A stretch of DNA of 64,000 bases from Gadus chalcogrammus (Eukaryota > Chordata > Actinopteri > Gadiformes > Gadidae): the NCBI RefSeq assembly GCF_026213295.1, contig NC_079414.1:6315847-6379846 (forward strand), given 5' to 3'. Below the pieces are notes generated by a model that made no database searches, was not told the origin of the DNA, and was given only the letters and a program-made list of their open reading frames with translations. Within the stretch, counting starts at the first letter, position 1; each line of letters opens with the position of its first letter. Positions 1-11,072 of the stretch are shown in pieces. Position numbers and translations under genes: made by a program.

Positions 1-86
1 GTATTTATTGTATTGAGCTACTGGATCGCTTTATTGGTCCCCATTGGGACCAATAAAGCCATCCAGTAGCTCAATACAATAAATAC
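1..86. repeat. Short near-perfect inverted repeat (hairpin)
   Basis: Arms 1-40 and 47-86 are reverse complements with about one mismatch, around a 6-base loop. Parts of the arm (the TATTGGTCC segment and the CAATAAATACAC segment) recur in direct orientation up to about 165. It is probably the end of a foldback or MITE cut by the window edge. Confidence 0.75.
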
Positions 87-566
87 ACAAAATAAAAATG
101 TATTGGTCAATACAATAAATACACAAAATAAAAATGTATTGGTCCCCATTGGGTCCAATAAAGTAGCTATCTATCCATCTATATAGCCTTAACATAGCCA
201 CACATTTACATGTATGCAGCCAGTAGTTATCCATTTTAATTGAACACAAGCTATTTTACATTTTATTGAGTTTTTTTTATTTCAACAGAACAATTGTTGC
301 CAGACAAAGGGTGGCTGCCCTTCTTCTGCTGCGCCGTAGGCGGGCAAGGAGAAGTCGAAGGGTTTGGGTGCACCCCATCAATGAACGGAGACAAGAACAG
401 GGGGTATACCACAATCTGGTCTAGGAGCTCCGTGCAGATCCTGAGAGGCACCGCCAATATTTCAATTCGCCACTATAGTGTGCAATGGCAGTACCGTATG
501 GTGTAGCCTAGTCATGATGACCTATAATTTAGTTATTATCCCTCTCTGGTATAAATACTCTTTTGC

Positions 567-616
<50 letters not shown>

Positions 617-720
617 CCTATATACTTTTTTTTTTATCCCTCAGGATAAATACAGTGATGTTATTGCTGTGCTGGACTCAGTAGCCAGTCTATTTTATTT
701 GAGTGCTCGCCTCGAGACAC
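87..720. other. Non-coding stretch with an (AT)n tract
   Basis: No gene is supported here. The stretch holds degenerate copies of the hairpin sequence (87-165) and an AT-rich microsatellite around 567-615. It lies 3' of the last smurf2-like exon in the window, so it is probably intronic. Confidence 0.5.
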
Positions 721-984
721 TTAGGGCCCTATTTTAACGGTCTGAAACGCAAGTGGGAAAGCGCAAAGCGCAAGTAGCTTTGTGGGCGGTTCTACGGCGC
801 TATCGCTATTTTACAGGCGGATAAAGTACACTTCCGCCGCGGCGCAAGTGTCAAAAGGGTTGGTCTGAAGCTGCCTAATTACCCGTAGGTGTGGTTTGGG
901 CGTAACGTGCAATGAACCAATCAGAGCGTTTTCTCGCATCCCCTTTAAGAACGATCGGCGCATGTTCCATGGCGGATTGCTATT

Positions 985-2067
985 ATGATGGCGGGTTTGC
1001 CAGACGCACGCAATGAAAGGTTCACCACAGAAGATACCGATGTGCTTGTCAGAGCAGTCAAAGAACGCGAGTTGGCTTTATATGGGGATGGGAGAAACCC
1101 ACCCAAAATTGCTTCCGTGAAAGCGGCTTGGGAGGAAATCGCCGTAATTGTTTCAGCAGCTGGACAAAATAGGACATCTCACAATTGCCGTAAGCGATAC
1201 AACGACGTCAGGAGAAGAGGAAAGGCCAAGCTTGCGGCCAACTTGAAAGCACGTCAAAAGACTGGAGGAGGATCTGGCAGTTACCAGGACCTCACGCCAG
1301 CAGAGGATATCGCTGCGTCAACACTGACCGCTGAAAGTGTTGAGGGTGTTGAGGGTTTTGGGGGCTTAGAGGTCGGCACTCAACCCGATGCACCAGCTGT
1401 CCAACCCCAAGGTACATAAATAAAGTTCACATAAATAGAGATGTCTCGTGAAAATCTTTTTAATCATTTTTGACATTTAATAAATGTAACACAGCCATAA
1501 AATAAATCAAAACAATGTCACGTAGCTTCTCAGGAAGAAGACCCTGGCCTCGGGACCAGCGCGCACGGGGCAGCTGAGGGAGCCGCGCGGCGCCCTCAAG
1601 CAAGACGCCGTGGCAGCAGCAGCAGCATGAGACCGCAGGACCACCCGTTCCTGCAGCTCCAGCAAACCGGGTTCGACATGCTGGAGCGGGAGCTGGCCGG
1701 GATGCGGCGAAACACCAACACCCGTCTGGACCGGGTGGCGATGTTGCTGCGGCCTCTCGGGCGCATCGCCTCAAGTTTGGACCGGATTGCGACAGCAATG
1801 GAACGTGCATGGCCCCCAAACGACCCACCTCCTCCCCCTGTTGTGCCCCTTCCTCCCCCTGTTGTGCCCCTTCCTCCCCCTGTTGTGCCCCTTCCTCCCC
1901 CTGTTGTGCCCCTTCCTCCCCCTGTTGTGCCCCTTCCTCCCCCCATTCCATCTCCGTCCACCTGCTCCTGCAGGAGCACATCCAGCGTCGCCACTCCCGG
2001 ACCCTCATTTGTTGGATCCCGCCGAGGCAGGCCGCGTAAAAGGCCTTACAGAGGAGGGAGAAAATAA
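985..2067 (+). CDS. Harbinger accessory Myb/SANT-like DNA-binding protein, two predicted exons
   Basis: The first frame (985-1419) has a Myb/SANT-like trihelix over about residues 8-75, with the tryptophan in AAWEEIA and a basic KRYNDVRRRGK stretch. This is the type of protein that works with HARBI1 transposase in binding element ends and carrying the complex to the nucleus. A donor-like CAAG|GTACAT ends it at about 1411, and an acceptor-like run of CAGs precedes 1627. The second frame, 1627-2067, gives a helical segment rich in Leu and Arg, then five copies of an 8-residue proline repeat (24-bp DNA unit), then a basic tail (RRGRPRKRPYRGGRK). The exon join is inferred, not shown. Confidence 0.7.
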
Positions 2068-2293
2068 ATATTTTTTCCTTCAAATCTTTGCAACTTTTCA
2101 TTTTTCGTTTTGTATTTTTTTTTTTCATTTACGCCTAACATTTGGACAAGCCGAATAAAAAATGTCTCAAGGACATACTATACTTTCCGATGTTTTGGGC
2201 TCACTTTCTCTGACTCACAAGGTTATGAATGCATGGTAATATTTGTACAATGCTAAACAATAGAGCGGAGATGTCATTAGTTTGCTTACCTCA

Positions 2294-3346
2294 CTATATA
2301 TGATGCAGCTCCTCTGACAGATGAGCTCTCCTCTCCCGTGCTGCTGCTGGGGCATTTGGACGTAATGGCATCGGCACATGCAGTTCAGCATCACGTCTCA
2401 TTAAGTCCTCTAATCTATCCTCATTAATGTCATCGACACATCCATGATTCATGGCAATGTTGTGTAAAACACAACATGCCACAAAGAATGCTGCGACTTT
2501 TTGAGGACCACACTGTAAAGTACCACCTGACCTATCCAAACACCTGAAGCGCATTTTCAGAATCCCGAAAGTACGTTCAATTACACTGCGTGTTTGTGTG
2601 TGTTTCCTGTTGAATGCCATTTCGCGCACTGTTGCTGGCATAAGAAATGGGGTCATGAGCCATGTCTTCAACGGATAGCCGTTGTCCCCCAACAGCCACC
2701 CATCCAAGGGAGGATTCCCCTCGAATATGGCAGGAATGGTCGAGTTTGCCAATATGAAGGAGTCATGGCTTGAGCCAGGGTAATTGGCAAAGACATGATT
2801 TATTCGACAATTAGCATCGGAAATTACTTTGATGTTAATTGAATGAGTTCCCTTCCGGTTTATGTATGTGAGTGCGTTTAGTGATGGGGCACGTAGCTGC
2901 ACATGGGTGCAGTCTATAGCACCAAGGACGCCAGGGAACCCATACTTGGTCCCAAACTCCTGCTTAGTTCTTTCCTGGCTGTCAGGTGTAACGGGGAATT
3001 TGATGTATTCCCCAGCATGTTGGACTAGACCTGACGTAACTGCATGTATAGCCGAACTTACTGCCGATTGTGAAATGCGTCCAATACAACTAAGGGGATG
3101 CTGGAACGACCCAGATGCATAGAAATGCAGTGCCGCTGTAATTTTCACTGCAACGGGGAGGGCATAGGGACAGCGTGCATCAGTCCCCAGCTCATCTACC
3201 AGGAGATGACAGATGTCGGTGACAGCCTGACGGGTCAGGCGTAGCTTACGCCTGCATTCCTCCTCACTCAGGGAGAGATAGGTGTGTCTGGGCCGGTAGA
3301 CCCTCTCCCTTTGGCATCTGATCCTCTGTCCCAAGACGTATTCCAT
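2294..3346 (-). CDS. HARBI1-like PIF-Harbinger transposase
   Basis: Cut-and-paste DDE transposase of about 350 aa, the usual HARBI1 length. The catalytic triad is visible as GAIDCTHV, LLGDNGYP and RSVIERTFG, followed by the conserved LHNIA region. The open frame extends upstream to 3535, but the start at 3346 (MEYVLGQRI) is preferred because TTGCACAG just upstream looks like a splice acceptor and the extra residues are unlike the family. It is divergent to the Myb-like gene in the same element, the classic two-gene Harbinger arrangement. No stop interrupts the catalytic domain. Confidence 0.88.
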   Translation of the reverse strand: MEYVLGQRIRCQRERVYRPRHTYLSLSEEECRRKLRLTRQAVTDICHLLVDELGTDARCPYALPVAVKITAALHFYASGSFQHPLSCIGRISQSAVSSAIHAVTSGLVQHAGEYIKFPVTPDSQERTKQEFGTKYGFPGVLGAIDCTHVQLRAPSLNALTYINRKGTHSINIKVISDANCRINHVFANYPGSSHDSFILANSTIPAIFEGNPPLDGWLLGDNGYPLKTWLMTPFLMPATVREMAFNRKHTQTRSVIERTFGILKMRFRCLDRSGGTLQCGPQKVAAFFVACCVLHNIAMNHGCVDDINEDRLEDLMRRDAELHVPMPLRPNAPAAARERRAHLSEELHHI

Positions 3347-4069
3347 TCCACTGTGCAATAGAAAAATTATGTGTAACCTCAACTTAACTGGTAAGTTGCA
3401 GAGTAAGGTTTTAAATGGACTTACAGAAGGTGATTTCGCAGTCTTCAGAATTGTGGTTCCTGATTCTTGACGGACAACCCACTTTGACAGGTGTCCATTC
3501 CTTATATACATGTGTCTCTTGCCACTATTGGTCAACCAGGTTAATTTGATCCGTCATTACGCCTGCTACTATTCGCGTGAATAATTTGGGTAAATGTGTA
3601 CGCTAGATTTATGCCTATTTATTTTATCTTTATGGACACCTCAATGATTTTCCTTGTGTGGTAATATTTTATTGTCCTTGTAATTATGTATGGTTTGCAA
3701 AAATGGGAACTGCTGTCCGTGTAGATGAGAGAAGCAAAGTGTATGCGCGAGGTGCACAAGCAATCCGTATGCATCGCATGCGCATGTAGGCATGCGCCCT
3801 TAAAATAGCGTCTGAACAACGCGCCACTGACTTTAAACCAGGTATTTCCTGGTCAGTAGCGCAATGGTTTTCAGAAACGTCAAAATACCGTTTGCGCCAG
3901 AACACGCCTCCTCCTTCTGCCGAACCGCCCCTTGGGGCTCAAGATCATTCCCTAATTTACCGGCGAGTGGCGCAGGTGGCAAAAGAGCGCTCTGCGCCAG
4001 TTGTAAACTAGCAACGACACATGCGCCAATGACTAAGTCACTTGCGCCGGATGCAAGATAGGGCCCTTA

Positions 4070-4325
4070 ATGTTTCCTTAAATCCAGACAGTTAACACAT
4101 GATCTGATACCAGAGAGACAGTTTAATACATGGCAATGCATTTTTTAACTTTGCCTATGTTTTATTTTATTATCTATTTTATTGTATGAAAATGTTTCTA
4201 TGTGAAGCACTTTGAGTCTGTTCAATGAAAAGCAGAAAAGTGAAAAGTGCTATATAAATGAAGTTGCCTTGCCTAAAATAAAAATATATATATATTACAA
4301 GTAATCTGGTTTCTACCTACATGGT
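4070..4325 (+). repeat. LINE 3'-tail fragment
   Basis: The segment at about 4195-4275 (GTGAAAAGTGCTATATAAATG and surroundings) resembles the common 3' tail of fish non-LTR retrotransposons. No coding part is present. The remaining bases show nothing recognisable. Confidence 0.4.
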
Positions 4326-5170
4326 GTGATTAGCAGAGGTGGGGGTAAGTCACTCATGTGCAAGTCACACGCAAGTCTCAAGTCATAACCTTCAAGTCTC
4401 AAGCAAGTCCCAAGTCACTGTGGTGAGAATCAAGCAAATCACAAGTCAAGTCATACAAAAATCTGATGATCTAACCCAGTCTCCACATTTAAAAATCGGT
4501 AAAGAGAGTGGTTCATGATTTGAGTTTTAATTCAACATTAACAATAACAATGTCTTAACATTAACAATAACTCAAACTATTCAAAACATTCCAAAACCAT
4601 TATGTGAATAGTTTAAAAAAAAAAATTATGATCAATACCTCCAAACTATGAACAGAATCAAATAGAACCTCTAGGTGGCTGTATACGAGAACAGTTCAAG
4701 TCAATCACTCAATCTCCCTACATGTTGTAGAATATTATTTGCAACACATGGCATCAGACATGAAAAAAAAGAATATTTCAAAAGTAATATCACATACACA
4801 TACTGTAGGAAGGGGAAATATTACTACACAAGCCTGAAAGCTGGTAGCAATCTTGCTGCCTCGCAACATACTTCGAATTACAATGCATTGCATTTGCAAA
4901 AAAAATTATTTGACAGTACTTTGTCACTGAGTTGTGAATGATGGGGTCACATTATCACCCCACGATGGCTGAACATACGTTCAACAGGTGCACTTGATGC
5001 AGGGACTGCCATAACTCTTACCTCCACCTTGAACAAAGAGGGGAGGGTGCGCCTGTTCATGGCCCAAAACTGAAGGCAGCTCTGTCCATCACAAATGTCC
5101 AGGTAGTGGTTCAACTGAATTTGTAGACTGGAACTTTCACCCTCTTAATTTTTTTGCGGTATGCTGAGAA

Positions 5171-5414
5171 CAGCCCAGTCTGACGCTCTGGCTCTGACGG
5201 TGTAATTTTACTTGAAAATTACTTGAAATCCTTATCATAACCCACTTACAGCCACTGAGTTAGAAGTAGCCTACTGTCATAAAAATTAAACAAGTCAATC
5301 GTCTGTGGAACGGGCAGGGCTCGAAAAACTCGATTAGCGTGGCATTGGACAGTAAGTACGTCAATCAAACGGTCGTACTGCACTCCCCCTCCCCTGCTCC
5401 ATGCGAGTGACCCC
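5171..5414. repeat. Direct repeat copy 1 inside hAT composite
   Basis: Nearly identical to 5991-6234 at an offset of 820 bp. Copy 2 stops exactly where the Gypsy LTR begins (6235), and its continuation resumes at 8047. This shows the duplication came before the retrotransposon insertion. Confidence 0.85.
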
Positions 5415-5990
5415 TTCGTGCACGTGCACGTACTCAAAGCTCGTGACCCAGAGCAAGCTTCTGTTTGTTGTTATCCTGTGGTAGCTACTGGAGCTAGCTA
5501 ACTAGCTAATACACATTTGGACCTAGCACCAGAAGACAACCCTAAACTCCAACCTAGCTAGCGTGGCACACTTTCGCGCATCTGTGTTCGCGCTTGTGCG
5601 TGATTGCGCGTCCATGTAGTCTAAGTCTAAGTCAAGTCTCAAGTCATGAAGACCAAGTCAAAGTCAAGTCGAGTCTTTTATCGGTGTTAGTCAAGCAAGT
5701 CTCAAGTCCTGCGCCGTCTCCGGCTGCATAAATTAACCCCATATGTACTGCAGCAAACACCTCCTTTTCCTTAGATCGACCCATAATATCCAATAACGGT
5801 AACCAATAACTTAGCTATCAGCTATAATGCCTCGACTCAGAACGGTGAGTAGCGTGATATATCACCAAAAAGCATAAGGGGGATAATTATCAGAACTGCC
5901 CTGTATCTAACTGGAAGTAGAAGTCCCTATCTACCTACCAACTAGTCTTCGGTGTACCCTCATGCAATTTGATTGCTAGCAATCAGCTAG

Positions 5991-6234
5991 CAGCCCAGTC
6001 TGACGCTCTGGCTCTGACGGTGTAATTTTACTTGAAAATTACTTGAAATCCTTATCATAACCCACTTACAGCCACTGAGTTAGAAGTAGCCTACTGTCAT
6101 AAAAATTAAACAAGTCAATCATCTGTGGAACGGGCAGGGCTCGAAAAACTCGATTAGCGTGGCATTGGACAGTAAGTACGTCAATCAAACGGTCGTACTG
6201 CACTCCCCCTCCCCTGCTCCCTGCGAGTGACCCC
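5991..6234. repeat. Direct repeat copy 2 inside hAT composite
   Basis: Second copy of 5171-5414. Its end, GCGAGTGACCCC, abuts the LTR at 6235. Confidence 0.85.
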
Positions 6235-6406
6235 TGTTGCAAGTGTATGTGCATGGAAGAATACACGGAGTCAGGCTGAGTCTCTTAGTCGCATGTATTT
6301 AACGCGTTGTCACATAACAAGACTGGCACGTGTTGACTGCCCGAGTCCATACACACACAAGCCCACTAGGTGGAGCTGTCGGCTTGCATAACATTAGCCT
6401 ACAACA
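6235..6406 (-). mobile_element. Ty3/Gypsy 3' LTR (minus orientation)
   Basis: On the minus strand the 172-bp segment begins TGTTGTAGGC and ends CTTGCAACA, the TG...CA form of an LTR. Immediately upstream on that strand (6407-6420) is a purine tract, AAAGGAAGGGAGA, fitting a polypurine tract. The integrase remnant upstream is in the same orientation. No 5' LTR is present. Confidence 0.8.
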
Positions 6407-6727
6407 TCTCCCTTCCTTTAGTATAACAAAATACAAAACAATAACATGGATAGTATCAGTCATTAGAACATTAGTGCTCATATCCACATATCAAAATAGT
6501 GCAATAGAAATAGTGTATAAAGAAGAGACAGTAAGTCAATATGAACCAGGACCTTTGCAGAACTATAACCAAAAAATAGCAGTATCAAAGCATGCACAAA
6601 ACAACCTAATAAGAACATTTGAAGTAACCATCTTCTCTCTTTTTTTTTTTTTTTAAAACAATAAACCACTGTCCCGCATGTGTGTGTGTGTGTGTGTGTG
6701 TGTGTCAGTCTCAGCTCAGTGTATGAC

Positions 6728-8046
6728 CTAAAGGTCAAGTTTGTCCGGAGGCTTAATATGCCTCCCGCTCCGGCCCTGTAACGCACGGCATGGTGTGGAC
6801 ACAGCCCGTGAGGGAGATGTCGGTGACCTCAGGGCTGATAACCTTGGAGGCGTCGCAGGGCTGCTGACAACTTCCTCTGCATTGCCCCCGCCTGCATGGC
6901 CCCCGTCAGCTGCACCCGCGTCCACAGGCTGCTCAGGTGGCCGTTCTTCGTGAACTGCTGGCTGTGGAGGGGCAACCTCTGCTGGTCGGAGATCGATCCT
7001 GTTGCAACGATACGCGGTTCCCTCCACGTTGACGAGATAGGACCGCGGTCCCACCTGCTGTAAGCATACACCTCTCCTCCATCGGCCCGTCCTGTCACCC
7101 GGGAGTGGTTACATCCTGATGGGCTGGCCGACGTTCAGCTCCGGCAGATCCCTCGCAGATCTGTCGTAAGTCAGCTTCGTTGCTTGACGCTTCACTCTCA
7201 GCTTGTCTGTGACCCCAGTGGTGACCTGAGGCTCTAGCAGCTGGTCGGCCACAGGGAGAAGAGTTCTCAGCCTCCGTGACATCAGTCGCTGTGCTGGGCT
7301 GCTGTGCATGCCCTCAGTGGGCGTGTTCCTCCAGTGCAGAAAGGCCTTCCAGGGGTCCTCGTCGGCACGGTCTGCTTTTCTGCATAGGCTCTTCGCAATC
7401 TTCACTGCAGACTCTGCCTTGCCATTAGCCTTTGGGTGTCTCGGGGAGGACATGACATGTTCGGAGCCCCACTCCCTCGCAAACGCCCGAAACTCTCCAC
7501 AGTCAAACTGACCTCCACAGTCTGAAATGACCCGGTCAGGGATGCCGTACCTTGCAAACTGCGCTTTGCACCTTCTGATGGCCGTACCAGCAGACAGGTC
7601 TAGAAGTGGATCTATCTCCCAGAAGTCAGAATAGTGATCGACCATGAGCAGGAAATCCTGCCTTGCGTAGCTGAAAAGGTCCATGCTCACCAGCTGCCAG
7701 GGACGTGTGGGGAGCGCGTGTGACATCATAGTCTCCTTCTGTTGCTCGTGTGCATACTCGTTACACACTGAAAACTGTTGGACATAGTCTTTGATTTCTC
7801 CCTGCATGTTTGGCCAGTAGAGAGTATCTACTGGGGGGTGAAACAAGCCTCACCCCCCACGTGGTTGTAGTGGATCCGTCTCAGCATCTCTGGGCGCATA
7901 GATTTCGGAATGATGACTCGCTGGCTCCTAAAAAGTACACCGTCCTGTGCGCTTATCTCATCTCTGATGGCCCAGTAATCTCTGATGGCCATGGGGCTCT
8001 CCTCTTTGTGTTCTGGCCATCCGCCCAGCACGACCGACTCCGTTGG
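6728..8046 (-). pseudogene. Ty3/Gypsy pol remnant: integrase and C-terminal end
   Basis: Minus-strand frames at 7828-8058, 7109-7846 and 6728-7054 together give the 3' part of a Gypsy pol. The integrase core is clear: first Asp in VSMDLFSY, second in VISDCGGQF, Glu in GKAESAVK. An HH region of the zinc-binding domain precedes it, but the second Cys of the CxxC is lost (VCNEYA). A late segment (GPRSYLVNV) resembles the usual C-terminal tail. Frames break near 7835 and again between 7109 and 7054. The reverse transcriptase, RNase H and 5' LTR are absent, because the host hAT sequence resumes at 8047. Confidence 0.88.
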
Positions 8047-8307
8047 GCTAATACACATTTGGACCTAGCACCAGAAGACAACCCTAAACTCCAACCTAGC
8101 TAGCCTGGCACACTTTCGCGCATCTGTGTTCGCGCTTGTGCGTGATTGCGCGTCCATGTAGTCTAAGTCTAAGTCAAGTCTCAAGTCAAAAGTCAAGTCG
8201 AGTCTTTTATCGGTGTTAGTCAAGCAAGTCTCAAGTCCTCAAATTTGCGACTCGAGTCTGACTCGAGTCAAGTCATGTGACTCGAGTCCCCCATGTCTGG
8301 TGATTAG

Positions 8308-8848
8308 CCATATATTATGTGACTTGATTTTGTCTATTTCCCATTATGGTTGAAGGTTTGGGTACTTAGTCCACCATTGTTGATTTCTCATCTGAAGAGC
8401 CAATCTCCAGAGCCATGGCTTGCCAGGCAATGTCTTTTTTGGAGTTGTCTTTGTAATGACGGGAACTTTGGTCATACAATTCGGCATATTTCTCCACCTC
8501 GACGACCAGTCTCTCATCATCCATTCTAGTAATTGTTTCTCACAAACGAAAGAGGGCGACATCCAGTGGTGAGGAGTAGATATAGAGGTGCCTACGGGAC
8601 CCGGGATGTACAAACCAGCTTTTAAAAAGCGCTTTTTCAGGGGCGGCGACGCTAGGGAATAGAACATTGGCGTGAAGACTAGTTGGGCGCGTTGGGCGGT
8701 GCGGCGCAGGGCGCTGCTGCGCGGCTAGTCAGCACCGGTGTGGACTAGTACATCCGGGATAATGGTGGCTGACTTTTTGACGCGCCGCTTCGGCGCCGGT
8801 GTGCTTAGGTCCTTAGACGCAATATCTGATAGAGAAATTGCCACGACA
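8308..8848 (-). pseudogene. MADF-domain (Harbinger accessory protein) remnant
   Basis: A minus-strand frame starting with ATG at 8524 reads an acidic start and then a MADF-like pattern (KYAELYD, HYKDNSKKD, AWQAMALEIG), and stops at about 8365. MADF/Myb-SANT-like proteins accompany many PIF-Harbinger transposases. No second exon or transposase is found beside it. The GC-rich remainder (8660-8830) contains short inverted motifs but no coding signal. The remnant is probably a truncated element between the hAT and Tc1 copies. Confidence 0.55.
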
Positions 8849-8903
8849 GTAATTCATTTGCATTTTATTGCATGAAGTATTTGATACATCAGAAAAGCAG
8901 AAC

Positions 8904-10101
8904 TCAGTATTTGGTACAGAAACCTTTGCTTGCAATTACAGAGATCATACTTTTCCTGTAGTTCTTGACCAGGTTTGCACACACTGCAGCAGGGATTTTG
9001 GCCCACTCCTCCATACAGACCTCCATACCCTCCAGATCCTTCAGGTTTCGGTGCTCTCGCGGCGCAATACAGACTTTCAGCTCCCTCCAATGATTTTCTA
9101 TTTGGTTCAGGTCTGGAGATTGGCTAGGCCACTCCAGGACCTTGAAATGCTTCTTACGGAGCCACTCCTTAGTTGCCCTGGTTGTGTGTTTCGGGTTGTT
9201 GTCATGCTGCAAGCCACGACCCACCTTCAATGCTCTTACTGAGGGAAGGAGGTTGTTGGCCAAGATCTCATGATACGTGGCCCCATCCATCCTCCCCTCA
9301 ATACGGTGCAGTCGTCCTGACCCCTTTGCAGTTTCCGACTCCATGCTTCACGGTTGGGATGGTGTTCTTGGGGTTGTACTCATCCTTCGTCTTCCTCCAA
9401 ACAAGGCGAGTGGAGTTTAGACCAAATTTTTTTATTTTTGTCTCATCAGACAACATGACTGTTACGTCCCCCTGATAACTCTTACCATTGCGGTCCGCCA
9501 CCACACAGGTGTGGTGGCGGAGCCTTTCGGTCTCTCGCTGCCATGGTGACAGCAGCTGCTGCTGTCAAATCCTTTTCTTCCTTATTTTGGTTTTGTTGCA
9601 CATTCTCACTACACCAGTCCATAACACATTACACAGAGTTAAGCTGCCATCTACACTGATACTTAATTTCCTTGTTAGGGACTATATTTTGAATAAATAT
9701 ATAGTAGATTGATCACTGCGTGTTTCCCAATTTGTTATGTCATGCTTGAGCCATGCGGCCATAACAATGACCTTCTCCCATTCCTCCTCTTGATCATCCA
9801 GATGGTCATTGGAAAACTTCAGACGAGCCTGGACATGCGCTGGCTTGAGCAGGGGGACCTTGCGTGCGCTGCAGGATTTTAATCCATGACGGCGTAGTGT
9901 GTTACTAATGGTTTTCTTTGAGACTTTGGTCCCAGCTCTTTTCAGGTCATTGACCAGGTCCTGCCGTGTAGTTCTGGGATGATCCCTCACCTTCCTCATG
10001 ATCATTGATGCCCCATGAGGTAAGATCTTGCATGGAGCCCCAGACCGAGGGAGAATGACCGTCATCTTGAATTTCGCCAACAGTTGTTGTCTTCTCACCA
10101 A
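8904..10101 (-). pseudogene. Tc1/mariner transposase, decayed
   Basis: The N-terminal helix-turn-helix part is 9772-10101 (paired-like region with [10 protein letters not shown] and [10 protein letters not shown]). After the LTR interruption the DDE core continues in frames 9298-9459 (first catalytic Asp in MLSDETKI) and 8904-9344 (second Asp in QHDNNPKH, Glu in LNQIENHW). At least one further frameshift lies near 9300-9344, and the normal start region is not intact. The element is not autonomous. Confidence 0.88.
9460..9766 (+). mobile_element. Solo LTR inside Tc1 transposase
   Basis: A 307-bp insertion starts TGTTACGTCCCC and ends GGCCATAACA, flanked by a perfect 5-bp duplication ATGAC (9455-9459 and 9767-9771). 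A poly(A)-signal-like GAATAAATA lies near its 3' end, supporting plus orientation. No internal retroelement sequence is present, so it is a solo LTR left by LTR-LTR recombination, Ty3/Gypsy-like by its termini. Confidence 0.88.
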
Positions 10102-10550
10102 GCTGCTTGCCTATTGTCCTCTAGCCCATCCCAGCCTTGTGTAGGTCTACAATTGTATCCCTGATGTCCTTACACAGGTCTCTGGTATTGGCCATTGTGG
10201 AGAGGTTGGAGTCTGTTTGAGTGTGTGGACAGGGGTCTTTTATACAGGTAACAAGTTCAAACAGGTGCAGTCAATACAGGTAATGAGTGGAGACCAGGAG
10301 GGCTTCTTAAAGAATAACTAACAGGTGTGTGAGAGCCGGAATTCTTACTGGTTGGTAGGTGATCAAATACTTATGTCATGCAATAAAATGCTAATTAATT
10401 ACTTAAAAATCAATGTGATTTTCTGGATTTTTAGATTCCGTCTCTCACAGTTGAAGTGTACCTATGATGAAAATTAGAGACCTCTACATGCTTTGTTAGT
10501 GGGAAAACCTGCAAAATCGGCAGTGTATCAAATACTTGTTCTCCCCACTG

Positions 10551-11072
10551 TATATATATGTATATATATATATGTGTATGCATACATGCATACATATATA
10601 GTAATTTTTATGGAAAACCGCCAGGCTTTCATAGTATGCATGACTTCACACTGCTCACTACTTTTTTACTTTTTAAACAGCATCTTAAAAGGTTTTATCC
10701 CCGACCTGCTCCCTGACATATTTGACCTGTCAATCATTTGGCACTCTGCCAACCATTGGTATGTCAGGAATGTTGCCAGAGATGCTTTAGAATGATTGGT
10801 TGGGGAGATTAAGGGAGAGGGAGGTGGCGGGGTGCTAATCACAGTGCAGCACAGCGTTCAATCGCTCAGCGCAGTGTTCTATCACGCTTGCTTTATTCAA
10901 AGGGACAGACAACAAAAACGTGTCGTTTCACTTCGTTTCAATATTGAGGGTTTTTTGCACCCCCAACCTTATCTTTGGGGGTGCAAGAAACCTTGTGTCC
11001 CCCCAGAGATGGTGCGTGTGTGTATTTGGGTATGTGTGTGTGTATAATGATGTGCATGATGGGTTTTCATAC
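10551..11072. other. Intron: AT repeat and unassigned sequence
   Basis: Holds a short TATA/CATA repeat (10550-10605), an unassigned stretch, and a small inverted repeat around 10947-11000 (GGGTTTTTTGCACCCCC against GGGGGTGCAAGAAACC). No gene is seen. Confidence 0.4.

Larger units (their letters stand above)
724..4066. mobile_element. PIF-Harbinger DNA transposon, near complete
   Basis: The ends are matching inverted termini beginning GGGCCCTAT, and the element is flanked on both sides by TTA (721-723 and 4067-4069), the usual PIF-Harbinger target duplication. It carries the two expected genes: a Myb/SANT-like DNA-binding protein on the plus strand and a HARBI1-like DDE transposase on the minus strand. 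Both frames are largely open, so the copy is fairly young. A defective relative of the same family lies at 14487-17181. Confidence 0.92.
4334..8299. mobile_element. hAT-type non-autonomous composite element
   Basis: The ends are imperfect inverted repeats starting CAGAGGTGGGGG and CAGACATGGGGG, flanked by a perfect 8-bp duplication GTGATTAG (4326-4333 and 8300-8307), typical of hAT. Long degenerate runs of AAGTC and CTCGAGTC motifs sit just inside both ends. No hAT transposase is present. The interior has a tandem duplication (5171-5414 repeated at 5991-6234; 5505-5708 repeated at 8047-8238), and the second copy is split by a Ty3/Gypsy fragment. Confidence 0.85.
8849..10550 (-). mobile_element. 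Tc1-like transposon, one end lost and split by a solo LTR
   Basis: The right terminal repeat (about 10455-10550) ends CTCCCCACTG before a TA. The left end is truncated near 8849, where only an inner part of the repeat (ATTTGCATTTTATTGCATGA) remains. Transposase frames lie on the minus strand, and a 307-bp LTR interrupts the catalytic core at 9460-9766. Confidence 0.85.
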
